NCBI GenBank assembly: GCA_002376715.1
Contig: DFOK01000107.1
Location: 9,587 to 39,565, forward strand
Length of the DNA stretch: 29,979 nt
Source: Bacteroidales bacterium UBA3543
GTDB lineage: Bacteria > Bacteroidota > Bacteroidia > Bacteroidales > UBA932
Reading direction: 5' to 3'
The notes under the pieces were generated by a model that did no database searches, was not told the origin of the DNA, and saw only the letters and a program-made list of their open reading frames with translations. A program made the translations under genes and the position numbers. Shown here one piece after another: positions 7,720 through 15,996 of this stretch (position 1 is the first letter of the stretch; every line of letters begins with the position of its first letter).

Positions 7720-8616
7720 ATGAAACAGATCACAAAGATTGCCATTTTTGGGAGGGAAGTCAGAAGCGGATACCTCGGCCAATTCGCTCTTCTGCTGGAT
7801 GCGCTTTCATCCGGAAAAGTGAGTTTCGTCTGGTACGCACCTTTTTATGAACAACTCTTGGGTAAGGGTCTTAAACTGCCTTATGGAGAGGTTTTTACCT
7901 CCAGTGAAGATCTCCCAGAAGATGTAAATCTTTTCCTCTCTCTTGGCGGAGACGGCACTTTTCTCTCTTCAGTTACATATGTCAGAGATAGAGGAATACC
8001 CGTAGCCGGCATCAACTTCGGCAGACTGGGTTTTCTAACCACTGCGAAGGTTGGGAGCAAACCTCTTTTATGGATAGATGATCTGTTGGAGGGACGCTAT
8101 TCGCTGGAACAGCGCGATCTCCTCAGGATTGATTGCGGTTCGGTGCCGGAAGGGTTTTATCCTTATGCAATGAATGAAATTTCCATTCACCGTCAGGGTC
8201 CCGCAATGCTCTCCATCAGTATGAAGATTGATGGTCGTCCTCTGCCCCTTTACCGTGCAGACGGTATTGTGATAGCAACTCCTACCGGTAGTACAGCCTA
8301 TTCTCTGAGTGTCGGAGGACCTATAGTAATGCCTGACTCTCCGGTGCTCATCATCGCTCCAATAGCACCTCATAATCTCAATGTGCGTCCGCTGGTGGCT
8401 CCACTGACCTCCATACTCGAACTCACTCTTTCCTCGAGGGACTTGCCTGCAATAGTGACCATGGATAATCGTTCCTTTAAACTCCCTTCAGGTGGATCGG
8501 CGCGGATCACCAGAGGCGAATTTCCTTTCGGTTACATCTCCCTTTTTGACAATAATTTTATCAAAGCAATACAAGACAAGCTCCTATGGGGCGAAGACAA
8601 ACGCAATGACATCTGA
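7720..8616 (+). CDS. nadK: NAD kinase
   Basis: The 298-residue cytosolic enzyme phosphorylates NAD to NADP. The catalytic GGDGT motif is at residues 76-80. INFGRLGFLT follows at about 98-107, an Asn-Glu pair at 152-153 (AMNEISIHR), and the NAD-binding DGIVIATPTGSTAYSLSVGGP at 181-201. Length is typical of the family. It starts 41 bp from divergent pdxJ and ends with an 11-bp overlap into uppS, so nadK and uppS are probably one transcript. NADP demand fits the nearby NADP-type glutamate dehydrogenase only in a general way. Confidence 0.97.
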   Translation: MKQITKIAIFGREVRSGYLGQFALLLDALSSGKVSFVWYAPFYEQLLGKGLKLPYGEVFTSSEDLPEDVNLFLSLGGDGTFLSSVTYVRDRGIPVAGINFGRLGFLTTAKVGSKPLLWIDDLLEGRYSLEQRDLLRIDCGSVPEGFYPYAMNEISIHRQGPAMLSISMKIDGRPLPLYRADGIVIATPTGSTAYSLSVGGPIVMPDSPVLIIAPIAPHNLNVRPLVAPLTSILELTLSSRDLPAIVTMDNRSFKLPSGGSARITRGEFPFGYISLFDNNFIKAIQDKLLWGEDKRNDI

Positions 8617-9331
8617 AATAATCAACATCCCCACCCATGTATCCATAATAATGGACGGAAATGGTCGCTGGGCCCATAAAAAGGGCCATAAACGTCTCTT
8701 CGGCCACAATGCCGGTGTGGAGAGCGTAAGAGCTGCAGTCGAGTACGCAAGAGAAAAAGGCATTAGGTATTTGAGTCTGTTCGCCTTTTCCGAAGAGAAC
8801 TGGGGACGACCGGATGAGGAAGTGTCCGGTCTAATGGCACTTATGGCTAAAGCGGTGGCTGATGAAAGAGCCACCTTTGCCAAATATGACATCAGATTTC
8901 GCATTATCGGCAACAGGGAACAACTTCCGGAGGACTTGGTTGCTACTGTGGAGGAGCTTGAGGCCGAGACCCTTTCAAACTCCTCGATGGACCTGATTGT
9001 GATGCTGAGTTACAGCGGAAGGTGGGATATCCTCCAAGCTGCGAGCCGATATGGCGAAATATGTGCAAATGCTGCCAGGGAGGGGCTTCCGCTACCTTAT
9101 CTGGACCAAGATTCATTTGCAGGCCTACTCAGCACGGATGGTATTCCCGATCCCGATCTCATAATACGCACAAGCGGCGAACAGCGCATCAGCAATTATA
9201 TGTTGTGGCAGGCTGCCTACACAGAGTTCTACATTACGGAGGTTCTTTGGCCTGATTTTCGCAAAAATGATTTTGACAGGGCGCTGGTGAGCTTCAATAA
9301 CAGGCAGCGACGCTTTGGCAAACTAAAATAA
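8606..9331 (+). CDS. uppS: Isoprenyl (undecaprenyl diphosphate) synthase
   Basis: The 241-residue cis-prenyltransferase adds isopentenyl units to farnesyl diphosphate to make the C55 lipid carrier for peptidoglycan and surface polysaccharide synthesis. IMDGNGRWA puts the catalytic Asp at 17. Other family segments are LFAFSEENWGRP, a variant LSYSGRWDI in place of LNYGGR, and PDLIIRTSGEQRISNYMLWQ with TEFY near the C-terminus. The start at 8606 overlaps nadK by 11 bp and gives the usual short N-terminus. An in-frame ATG at 8492 would add 38 residues that simply read through nadK in another frame. The next gene, bamA, has its own promoter inside the last codons of this one. Confidence 0.96.
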   Translation: MTSEIINIPTHVSIIMDGNGRWAHKKGHKRLFGHNAGVESVRAAVEYAREKGIRYLSLFAFSEENWGRPDEEVSGLMALMAKAVADERATFAKYDIRFRIIGNREQLPEDLVATVEELEAETLSNSSMDLIVMLSYSGRWDILQAASRYGEICANAAREGLPLPYLDQDSFAGLLSTDGIPDPDLIIRTSGEQRISNYMLWQAAYTEFYITEVLWPDFRKNDFDRALVSFNNRQRRFGKLK

Positions 9332-9344
9332 AAGGTTATCTTTG
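9314..9344 (+). promoter_or_regulatory. bamA promoter (Bacteroidetes type)
   Basis: TTTG at 9314-9317 lies in the last codons of uppS. A 19-bp spacer leads to TATCTTTG at 9337-9344, a perfect TAnnTTTG box. Transcription should start near 9349, about 18 nt before the bamA ATG. The envelope-assembly genes can thus be expressed independently of nadK-uppS. Confidence 0.75.
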
Positions 9345-9366
9345 CAGACTTATTACTTGCTGTTTG

Positions 9367-11898
9367 ATGAGACACGTTAGACTGATTCTGATCCTGCTTT
9401 TTCTATTTCCCTGTGTTGTTGTATCGGCGCAGGAAGTTATTTCAGGACAGGGCGTGGAGATAGATTATTCAAAACCCAAAACTTATACGGTAGGAGGTGT
9501 AACCACAGAGGGTCTCAAATCACGAAGGGCGGATCAGGTACTTTCGGTGCTTGGCATCCATGAGGGTGATAAGATACAGATCCCCGGTGCGGATGTTTCG
9601 GCTGCACTCAAGAGAATATGGCTCCAGAGAGCATTTTCTACGGTTGGACTCTACATTGATTCACTTTCGGCATCACGTGACACCGCTTACCTTGTGCTCA
9701 GGCTTACGGAACGTCCTAGGGTTATACGATGGGATTTCAAAGGTATCAGGAATTCAGACCGTGACGAGCTTAGGGAACGACTTACGCTGAAAAGAGGAGG
9801 TGAGTTGTCCGATTATGTTATTTCTACCTCCACAAATATCATCAAGAGATATTTTAAGGAGAAAGGTTTTATCAATGCCAAGGTAAATGTGATTCAGCAG
9901 GCCGACTCCATAATCAACAATGCCGTATCAGTCACTTTCGATATCACAAGAGGTAAGAAAGTCAAGGTGAGGACCATCACCTATGAAGGTAATGGCGAGC
10001 TTTCGAAATTCAAGCTCGACAGGGCGATGAAGAAGACCAAGGATTCCAAGTGGTATAACCTCTTCTCATCCAAAAAGTTCAATGAGGATGAATACGAAAA
10101 TGACAAACAGTCCCTTATCGATGCATTCAATGAGGCGGGTTACCGTGACGCAAGAATTATTCGTGACTCTATTTACGAGATAGAGGAGGGAAGATTGGGC
10201 ATTCATTTCGTCATCGATCAGGGCAAGAGATATTATTTCAGGGATATTACCTGGACCGGAAACTCCGAGTACACAGAAGATCAGCTAAATTCCATACTCC
10301 GTATTGAAAAGGGCTCCATCTATGATGTAGTGACAATGGAAAAACGCCTTTTTGGTGGTGACAAGGAGAACGACCTGACCATCTCAAAGCTATACCGTGA
10401 CCAGGGCTATCTCTTTTTCAATGTTACTCCGGTAGAACTGACCATTGACGGTGACTCGGTTGATGTGGAGATGCGTATGATTGAGGGCAAGCCGGCCACA
10501 TTCAACAACATAATCATCAACGGTAACACCATAACCAATGAGAAGGTAGTGCGCAGAGCTGTTTTTACCCGTCCGGGTTATCTCTTCCGCCAGACGGATT
10601 TCGAGCGTTCCGTGCGTGAAATCGCCTCTATGGGCCATTTTGATGCAGAATATGCTGCTGATCCGGCGAAGGGTTATGCGTTGATTCCAAATCCGATGAA
10701 CAACACTGTAGATATAACATACAATGTTGAGGAAAAGGCCAACAGCCAGCTGGAGCTCTCCGGCGGTTGGGGTAACAATACATTCGTGGGTACCCTTGGT
10801 GTAAGTTTCAATAACTTTTCCACTTCCAATTTCTTCAGAAAAGAGGCCTGGAGACCCGTTCCTCTGGGTGATGCCCAGCAGCTGGCAATCAGATTCCAGA
10901 CCAATGGTTCATATTATACTGCATTTACGGCAAGTTTCGTAGAACCCTGGCTTACCGGCAAGAAGCCGACTTCGCTCAATATTTCGGCCTATTTCACACG
11001 TCAGACCAACTCTTATGCCACCTATTATTATCAGGTGCTCAATGATGACGAGTATATGGAAATTTTTGGTGCAGCAGTCGGACTCGGAACACGCCTCAAA
11101 TGGCCCGACAATTATTTTGTGCTATACAACCAACTCGGTTGGCAGTCATATCGCCTTCAGGATTGGTCGTATAACTTCATTTTCGATACCGGTATCTCAC
11201 ATAACATAAGCTGGACAACAACCTTGACACGTAACTCCACCGACCAGTCGATTTACCCGAGAAGCGGTTCCGACCTATCATTCTCCGTTCAGGTGACTCC
11301 TCCATTTTCACTTATGGGGGGCAACCGCAATAAGGATTACGGCAGTATGAGCGTTCAGGATCACTACAAGTGGATCGAGTACCATAAGTGGACCTTCAAA
11401 GGATCGCTTTTTACCAAACTTATAGGAGATCTTGTGCTGATGACCAGAGCACAGTTCGGTTATTTGGGTTTTTATAATAAAAACTACGGCTACTCCCCGT
11501 TTGAGGGCTTTATACTTGGCGGTGACGGTATGTCGGGTTACAATACATACGGCTCCGAGGTTATAGGTCTCAGGGGCTACGAGAACTACTCCCTTACGCC
11601 CTATATAGGAAATGCCTATGCAGGCAATGTTTATGATAAGTTCACTATTGAGCTCAGATATCCCGTAATAATGCAGCCTAACTCAACTATTTATGCGTTG
11701 CTCTTTCTTGAAGGAGGTAATTGCTGGTCGGATATCCGCGATTTCAATCCCTTCCACATCAAACGCTCTGCCGGAGCAGGCGTAAGAGTGTTGTTACCCA
11801 TTGTGGGTATGCTTGGCATCGACTGGGGCTATGGATTTGATTCCGACAATCCCGATGAGAGGAGTCAGTTCCACTTTGTAATAGGACAACAATTTTAA
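9367..11898 (+). CDS. bamA: Outer-membrane protein assembly factor BamA (Omp85 family)
   Basis: The 843-residue protein is the central subunit of the machine that folds beta-barrel proteins into the outer membrane. A signal peptide (cleavage near VVVSA-Q, residue 21) precedes a POTRA region at about 30-430, with typical segments such as VKVRTITYEGN and FNNIIINGNT. A 16-strand barrel follows from about 440. LRGY at 735-738 is the conserved (V/I)RG(F/Y)-type motif of the L6 loop, and the protein ends in Phe (VIGQQF), the outer-membrane insertion signal. I chose ATG 9367 over the adjacent in-frame TTG at 9364. Two skp-like genes follow, the usual Bacteroidota arrangement of the assembly pore with its chaperones. 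Confidence 0.96.
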   Translation: MRHVRLILILLFLFPCVVVSAQEVISGQGVEIDYSKPKTYTVGGVTTEGLKSRRADQVLSVLGIHEGDKIQIPGADVSAALKRIWLQRAFSTVGLYIDSLSASRDTAYLVLRLTERPRVIRWDFKGIRNSDRDELRERLTLKRGGELSDYVISTSTNIIKRYFKEKGFINAKVNVIQQADSIINNAVSVTFDITRGKKVKVRTITYEGNGELSKFKLDRAMKKTKDSKWYNLFSSKKFNEDEYENDKQSLIDAFNEAGYRDARIIRDSIYEIEEGRLGIHFVIDQGKRYYFRDITWTGNSEYTEDQLNSILRIEKGSIYDVVTMEKRLFGGDKENDLTISKLYRDQGYLFFNVTPVELTIDGDSVDVEMRMIEGKPATFNNIIINGNTITNEKVVRRAVFTRPGYLFRQTDFERSVREIASMGHFDAEYAADPAKGYALIPNPMNNTVDITYNVEEKANSQLELSGGWGNNTFVGTLGVSFNNFSTSNFFRKEAWRPVPLGDAQQLAIRFQTNGSYYTAFTASFVEPWLTGKKPTSLNISAYFTRQTNSYATYYYQVLNDDEYMEIFGAAVGLGTRLKWPDNYFVLYNQLGWQSYRLQDWSYNFIFDTGISHNISWTTTLTRNSTDQSIYPRSGSDLSFSVQVTPPFSLMGGNRNKDYGSMSVQDHYKWIEYHKWTFKGSLFTKLIGDLVLMTRAQFGYLGFYNKNYGYSPFEGFILGGDGMSGYNTYGSEVIGLRGYENYSLTPYIGNAYAGNVYDKFTIELRYPVIMQPNSTIYALLFLEGGNCWSDIRDFNPFHIKRSAGAGVRVLLPIVGMLGIDWGYGFDSDNPDERSQFHFVIGQQF

Positions 11899-11907
11899 CC
11901 AATATAA

Positions 11908-12453
11908 ATGATGTTCAAGATGAAAAAGTTTTTACTCTCATTTGCCGCACTGATAATTTTTTGTTTCTGTGCCGATGCACAGAAGGTGGCTTATATTGAC
12001 ACTGAGGTAATATTAGAAGCCATCCCTGAATATCAGGCTGCACAGATTGAGCTCAATGAGCTTTCAGATAAGTACAAGGCCACTTTAGAGGCCGAAATAG
12101 GCGAGATAGACGAACTCTATCAGACATATCAGCAGATAAAGCATTCACTTACCGCCTCTCAACGCACTGCCATGGAGCAAGAAATAATCTCTAAAGAGCA
12201 GGTTGTCAAGAGCAAACAGCGAATCTACTTTGGAGAAGATGGTATCATGGCCAAAAAGTCGGAAGAACTGATCGGACCTATACAAGCCAGGGTCAATTCG
12301 GCAATAGAAACCATAGCAAACATGGATGATTATGCTATAATAATTGACTTGGCAATCACTCCGGGTGTGGTGTACAAAAACTCCAGGTATGATCTAACCG
12401 AAAGAGTGTTGCAATTGATACAAATAACAGATCTAAAAAACATAAAACAATAA
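11908..12453 (+). CDS. OmpH/Skp family periplasmic chaperone (first copy)
   Basis: The 181-residue secreted protein has the Skp/OmpH plan: a signal peptide ending near CADA-Q, a first strand KVAYIDTEVILEAIPEYQAA, a long charged coiled coil (about residues 45-125), and C-terminal strands (YAIIIDLAITPGVVY). Such chaperones trimerise and hold outer-membrane proteins on their way to BamA. It begins 9 bp after bamA and ends 6 bp before a second copy, so all three are surely one operon. The start is uncertain: ATG at 11908 or at 11920 (MKKFLLS), the latter giving a more ordinary leader. Its end (about ITDLKNIKQ) differs from the second copy. Confidence 0.9.
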   Translation: MMFKMKKFLLSFAALIIFCFCADAQKVAYIDTEVILEAIPEYQAAQIELNELSDKYKATLEAEIGEIDELYQTYQQIKHSLTASQRTAMEQEIISKEQVVKSKQRIYFGEDGIMAKKSEELIGPIQARVNSAIETIANMDDYAIIIDLAITPGVVYKNSRYDLTERVLQLIQITDLKNIKQ

Positions 12454-12459
12454 AAACAG

Positions 12460-13008
12460 ATGAAACGTATTATAATTATTTTTTTCCTACTTGCCGGACT
12501 TGGATTCTCGGCTAAGGCTCAGGAACTCAAAATTGGTCATATCAACACTCAGGAAGTGATTTACCTGATGGCCGAAATGGATACCGTGCGTATGAGGCTT
12601 CAAGTGATTCAGACTGACCTGGTCGAGACTATGCAGGGTATGGAGGATGAATATCAAACAAAGTACACCGAGTACAATCGTAGGCAGACCACCTGGACTG
12701 CGGCTGTGAAAGAGGCGAAGGAAAAAGAGATCCAGGATCTTATAGCCCGTTTGCAGCAATTCCAGCAAACTGCACAGCAGGAGCTTGCACAGCAGGAGCA
12801 GGAGCTTTCGGCACCCGTTTACCAAAAGGCACAAGCTGCCATCAACAAGGTTGCAAAGGAGCTCTCGTTGACCTACGTCTTCAATACCGCTGCGGGCGCC
12901 ATCATCTATTTGGATGAGGCTGCGTCGGTGAATTTGCTACCTCTTGTAAAAAAAGAACTCGGTATTCCCGAAGAGAAAGTGACCCCAACGCAGCTTCCGC
13001 AGCAGTAA
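12460..13008 (+). CDS. OmpH/Skp family periplasmic chaperone (second copy)
   Basis: This 182-residue Skp/OmpH paralogue has a cleavable signal peptide (cut near AKA-QE) and the family opening LKIGHINTQEVIYLMAEMD. A coiled coil of about 80 residues is very rich in Gln, Glu and Lys. The family's C-terminal strands follow (LTYVFNTAAGAIIYLDEA), then a short tail with acidic and Pro/Gln residues. It is encoded 6 bp after the first copy. Tandem ompH genes after bamA are usual in this phylum, and the two may differ in clients. No terminator is obvious in the 62-bp AT-rich gap to korA, so read-through is possible. Confidence 0.91.
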   Translation: MKRIIIIFFLLAGLGFSAKAQELKIGHINTQEVIYLMAEMDTVRMRLQVIQTDLVETMQGMEDEYQTKYTEYNRRQTTWTAAVKEAKEKEIQDLIARLQQFQQTAQQELAQQEQELSAPVYQKAQAAINKVAKELSLTYVFNTAAGAIIYLDEAASVNLLPLVKKELGIPEEKVTPTQLPQQ

Positions 13009-13070
13009 GAACATCAAAGCGCTGACAATTAATTAATTCATTATTTACATAAAAAAACTATTCTTATTTT

Positions 13071-14903
13071 ATGCAACACAAAGTTATTGACATGCAAAAT
13101 GTCGTAATTCGTTTTGCTGGTGACTCCGGAGACGGAATGCAGCTCACGGGTACTCTGTTTGCGGATGCGTCCGCCCTTTATGGAAACGAAATTTCCACGT
13201 TTCCGGACTATCCCTCCGAGATCCGTGCCCCTCAGGGTACTGTATCAGGAGTTTCGGGATTCCAGGTGCACATTGGAAGTGGTGAGGTCAACACTCCCGG
13301 TGATTTCTGTGATGTGTTGGTGGCAATGAATCCGGCTGCACTGAAGGCAAATGCCAAGTGGACCAAACCCACCGCAACCGTAATTATTGATATTGATGCC
13401 TTCGATGAGGCCGGTATCAAGAGGGCAGGCTTTGCTACTCTAGATCCTTTTGCCGAGCTCAAAATTGAGGACAGGAACATCATTCCTTCCCCTATCACCA
13501 CCCTTACAAAAGAGAGTCTGAAGGAGAGCGGTCTTGATAACAGATCAATTTTGCGCAGCAAGAATATGTTTACTCTCGGTATGTGCTTCTTTCTCTTCAA
13601 CAGATCTCTCGATCACACTTACGAGTATCTTGAGGACAAGTTCAAGAAAAAACCGCAGCTGATCGAGGCAAATAAGAAGGTGCTCTTCGACGGCTTCAAT
13701 TATGCAAGCAATATACACGCTATACCAAATACTTACATGGTACAGCCTGCTCCACAGGAGAAGGGCGTTTATCGCAATATTAATGGCAATCAGGCCACTG
13801 CATGGGGTTTGATTGCAGCGGCAGAAAAGAGTGGAATTCCCCTCTTCTGCGGCTCCTATCCTATTACTCCCGCCACCGGAATCCTTGAGGAGCTTGCTAT
13901 TCACAAAAATCTTGGTGTAAAGACTATGCAGGCTGAGGATGAGATTGCAGGTATCTGTACCGCCATAGGAGCGGCTTATGCAGGCAACTTTGCAGTGACC
14001 ACCACTTCGGGGCCCGGTCTCTCACTCAAATCGGAGGCAATGGGTCTTGCCATGATTACGGAACTTCCACTCGTGATCGTGGATGTTCAAAGAGGTGGTC
14101 CTTCGACGGGTATCCCTACTAAAACGGAGCAGACAGACCTTGCTCAGGCCCTCTATGGCCGCAACGGTGAATGTCCTATTGCTGTGATGGCAGCACACTC
14201 TCCTTCGCACTGCTTCGACGCTGCATTTTATGCAGGTAAATATGCACTGGAGCATATGATGCCTGTAATTCTTCTCACGGAAGGTTTCCTCGGTAATGGA
14301 TCAGAACCCTGGAAAATCCCTTCAATGAAGGATTATCCCGAGATCCATCCTCCTATAATTGACTCCTGCGAAGGTCCTTACAAGCCTTACCACAGAGATC
14401 CCGAAACATTTGTGCGCAAATGGGCGTTGCCCGGGAAGGCAGGTCTGGAGCACAGGGTAGGTGGCTTGGAGAAGAATCCCGATGGTGTAATCTCTTCAGA
14501 TCCCATCAACCACGAAAAGATGTGTGCGGCCAGGGCTGAGAAAGTTGCCCGTATGGCCAACTTCATTCCCGAACAGGAAGTTATTGGAGCAGATAAGGCA
14601 GAAGTGCTTGTAGTGGGCTGGGGTGGTACTTTTGGCCATCTTTACAGTGCAGTACAACAGATGAGGTCAGAGGGAAAGAGTGTTGCTCTTGCTCATTTTG
14701 ATTATATCAATCCTCTTCCCAAGAATACTGCGCAAGTATTCGCACGCTACAAGAAAATTATAGTATGTGAGCTCAACTCAGGCCAGTTTGTGGATTATCT
14801 GAGAGCAAAATTGCCCGATTTCAAATATTTACAATACAACAAAGTCCAGGGACAGCCCTTTATTGTGAAAGAAATCGTGGATGCAGTTAATAATATTCTT
14901 TAA
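13071..14903 (+). CDS. korA: 2-oxoacid (probably 2-oxoglutarate):ferredoxin oxidoreductase, fused gamma-alpha subunit
   Basis: The 610-residue subunit, with KorB, interconverts 2-oxoacid plus CoA and acyl-CoA plus CO2 using ferredoxin. Residues 10-205 are the gamma (CoA-linked) domain, opening with IRFAGDSGDGMQ. From about 240 the alpha pyrimidine-binding domain follows (GSYPITPATGILEEL at 261-275, AEDEIAGICTAIGAAYAG, TTTSGPGLSLK). About 480-610 is the C-terminal transketolase-like domain (VLVVGWGGTFGH). A start at 13092 (MQNVVIRF) is also possible. 2-Oxoglutarate is the preferred substrate call because the fused gamma-alpha plus beta layout and the gdhA neighbour fit it, but another 2-oxoacid cannot be excluded from sequence. 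No separate ferredoxin-like subunit gene is adjacent. Confidence 0.9.
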   Translation: MQHKVIDMQNVVIRFAGDSGDGMQLTGTLFADASALYGNEISTFPDYPSEIRAPQGTVSGVSGFQVHIGSGEVNTPGDFCDVLVAMNPAALKANAKWTKPTATVIIDIDAFDEAGIKRAGFATLDPFAELKIEDRNIIPSPITTLTKESLKESGLDNRSILRSKNMFTLGMCFFLFNRSLDHTYEYLEDKFKKKPQLIEANKKVLFDGFNYASNIHAIPNTYMVQPAPQEKGVYRNINGNQATAWGLIAAAEKSGIPLFCGSYPITPATGILEELAIHKNLGVKTMQAEDEIAGICTAIGAAYAGNFAVTTTSGPGLSLKSEAMGLAMITELPLVIVDVQRGGPSTGIPTKTEQTDLAQALYGRNGECPIAVMAAHSPSHCFDAAFYAGKYALEHMMPVILLTEGFLGNGSEPWKIPSMKDYPEIHPPIIDSCEGPYKPYHRDPETFVRKWALPGKAGLEHRVGGLEKNPDGVISSDPINHEKMCAARAEKVARMANFIPEQEVIGADKAEVLVVGWGGTFGHLYSAVQQMRSEGKSVALAHFDYINPLPKNTAQVFARYKKIIVCELNSGQFVDYLRAKLPDFKYLQYNKVQGQPFIVKEIVDAVNNIL

Positions 14904-14922
14904 TCTTTGAAAATATACTACT

Positions 14923-15939
14923 ATGGCATATACAGCACAAGATTTTAAAAGTAATCAGGAAGTAAGATGGTGTCCCGGCTGCGGAGACCACGCAGTACTG
15001 GCATCCATTCACAGGGCTCTGCCTGAAGTTTGTGAAGCTTTGGGCTACACTAAGGAAAGAATCGTATTCGTATCAGGTATCGGCTGTTCTTCCAGACTGC
15101 CCTACTATATGAATACATTCGGATTCCACGGAATACACGGACGCGCAACAGCCATTTCCACAGGTATGAAGGTGGCAAATCCCAAACTCAGCATTTGGCA
15201 GGCCACAGGTGATGGTGATGCGCTCGCCATTGGCGGCAATCATTTCATTCACGCCATCCGCAGGAATATCGATATCAATATCATCCTCTTCAATAACCAG
15301 ATTTACGGTCTTACGAAAGGACAGTATTCTCCTACATCAAAACTTGGTACGATTACCAGAACATCCCCTTACGGCACTGTTGAGAATCCCTTCAATCCGG
15401 GAGCACTCGCACTTGGCGCCGGATCCACATTCTTTGCACGCGGCCTCGACTCCGAGCTTAAGCTCACACAGGAGATTTTAGTGGCTGCCGCAAAAAATGA
15501 TGGTACTTCGATTGTAGAGATGTTGGTTAATTGCGTAATCTTTAATGATGGTGCTCACGCTACCATTTCCGACCGTGAATATCGTGCTGACAGGACCATC
15601 ATCCTACGTCACGGAGAACCGATGGTATTCGGAAAGAACAATGACAAGGGTTTGATATTCCGTAACCGGAAACTGGAGGTTGTTACTATAGGTCAGGATG
15701 GTATTACCGTGGATGACCTGCTCGTTCATGATGCAAACTGCAAGGAGATAGGTATACACAACTTACTTGTAAACATGAAATACCCCGATTACCCGGTTGC
15801 ACTTGGAGTTATCCGTAATGTAAAGGAGCATACCTATGATGACAATGTAAGAGATCAGCTGAAGGAAGTGGAGGCAAAATCTACGATAAAATGCATGGAT
15901 GACCTGCTACATAGCGGTGCAACATGGGTTGTTGAATAG
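14923..15939 (+). CDS. korB: 2-oxoacid (probably 2-oxoglutarate):ferredoxin oxidoreductase, beta subunit
   Basis: The 338-residue beta subunit carries thiamine diphosphate and a [4Fe-4S] cluster. The cluster ligands are probably Cys17 and Cys20 (WCPGCGDH), Cys55 (IGCSSR) and Cys204 (LVNCVIF), spaced as in archaeal 2-oxoacid:ferredoxin oxidoreductases. The diphosphate/magnesium motif is GDGD at 96-99, followed by NNQIYGLTKGQYSPTS at 124-139. It starts 19 bp after korA, so the two are co-transcribed and form the complete enzyme. The C-terminal part after about 290 is a variable tail. The protein is cytosolic and its electron partner should be a ferredoxin encoded elsewhere. Confidence 0.93.
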   Translation: MAYTAQDFKSNQEVRWCPGCGDHAVLASIHRALPEVCEALGYTKERIVFVSGIGCSSRLPYYMNTFGFHGIHGRATAISTGMKVANPKLSIWQATGDGDALAIGGNHFIHAIRRNIDINIILFNNQIYGLTKGQYSPTSKLGTITRTSPYGTVENPFNPGALALGAGSTFFARGLDSELKLTQEILVAAAKNDGTSIVEMLVNCVIFNDGAHATISDREYRADRTIILRHGEPMVFGKNNDKGLIFRNRKLEVVTIGQDGITVDDLLVHDANCKEIGIHNLLVNMKYPDYPVALGVIRNVKEHTYDDNVRDQLKEVEAKSTIKCMDDLLHSGATWVVE

Positions 15940-15996
15940 TCAAAACTTTTTACTATATTAATCACAAATATCAACCAAATAAATAAGTTAAGAATT

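Noticed and set aside
8492..8605. In-frame upstream extension of uppS starting at ATG 8492
   Set aside because: The 38 added residues only read the nadK coding sequence in another frame and are unlike the uppS family; ATG 8606 gives the normal N-terminus.
9364..9366. TTG as start of bamA
   Set aside because: An ATG follows immediately at 9367 and gives the same signal peptide; a rarer start codon is not needed.
13232..13904. Two minus-strand open frames of about 120 codons inside korA
   Set aside because: Both lie within the strongly conserved korA coding region and show no family features.
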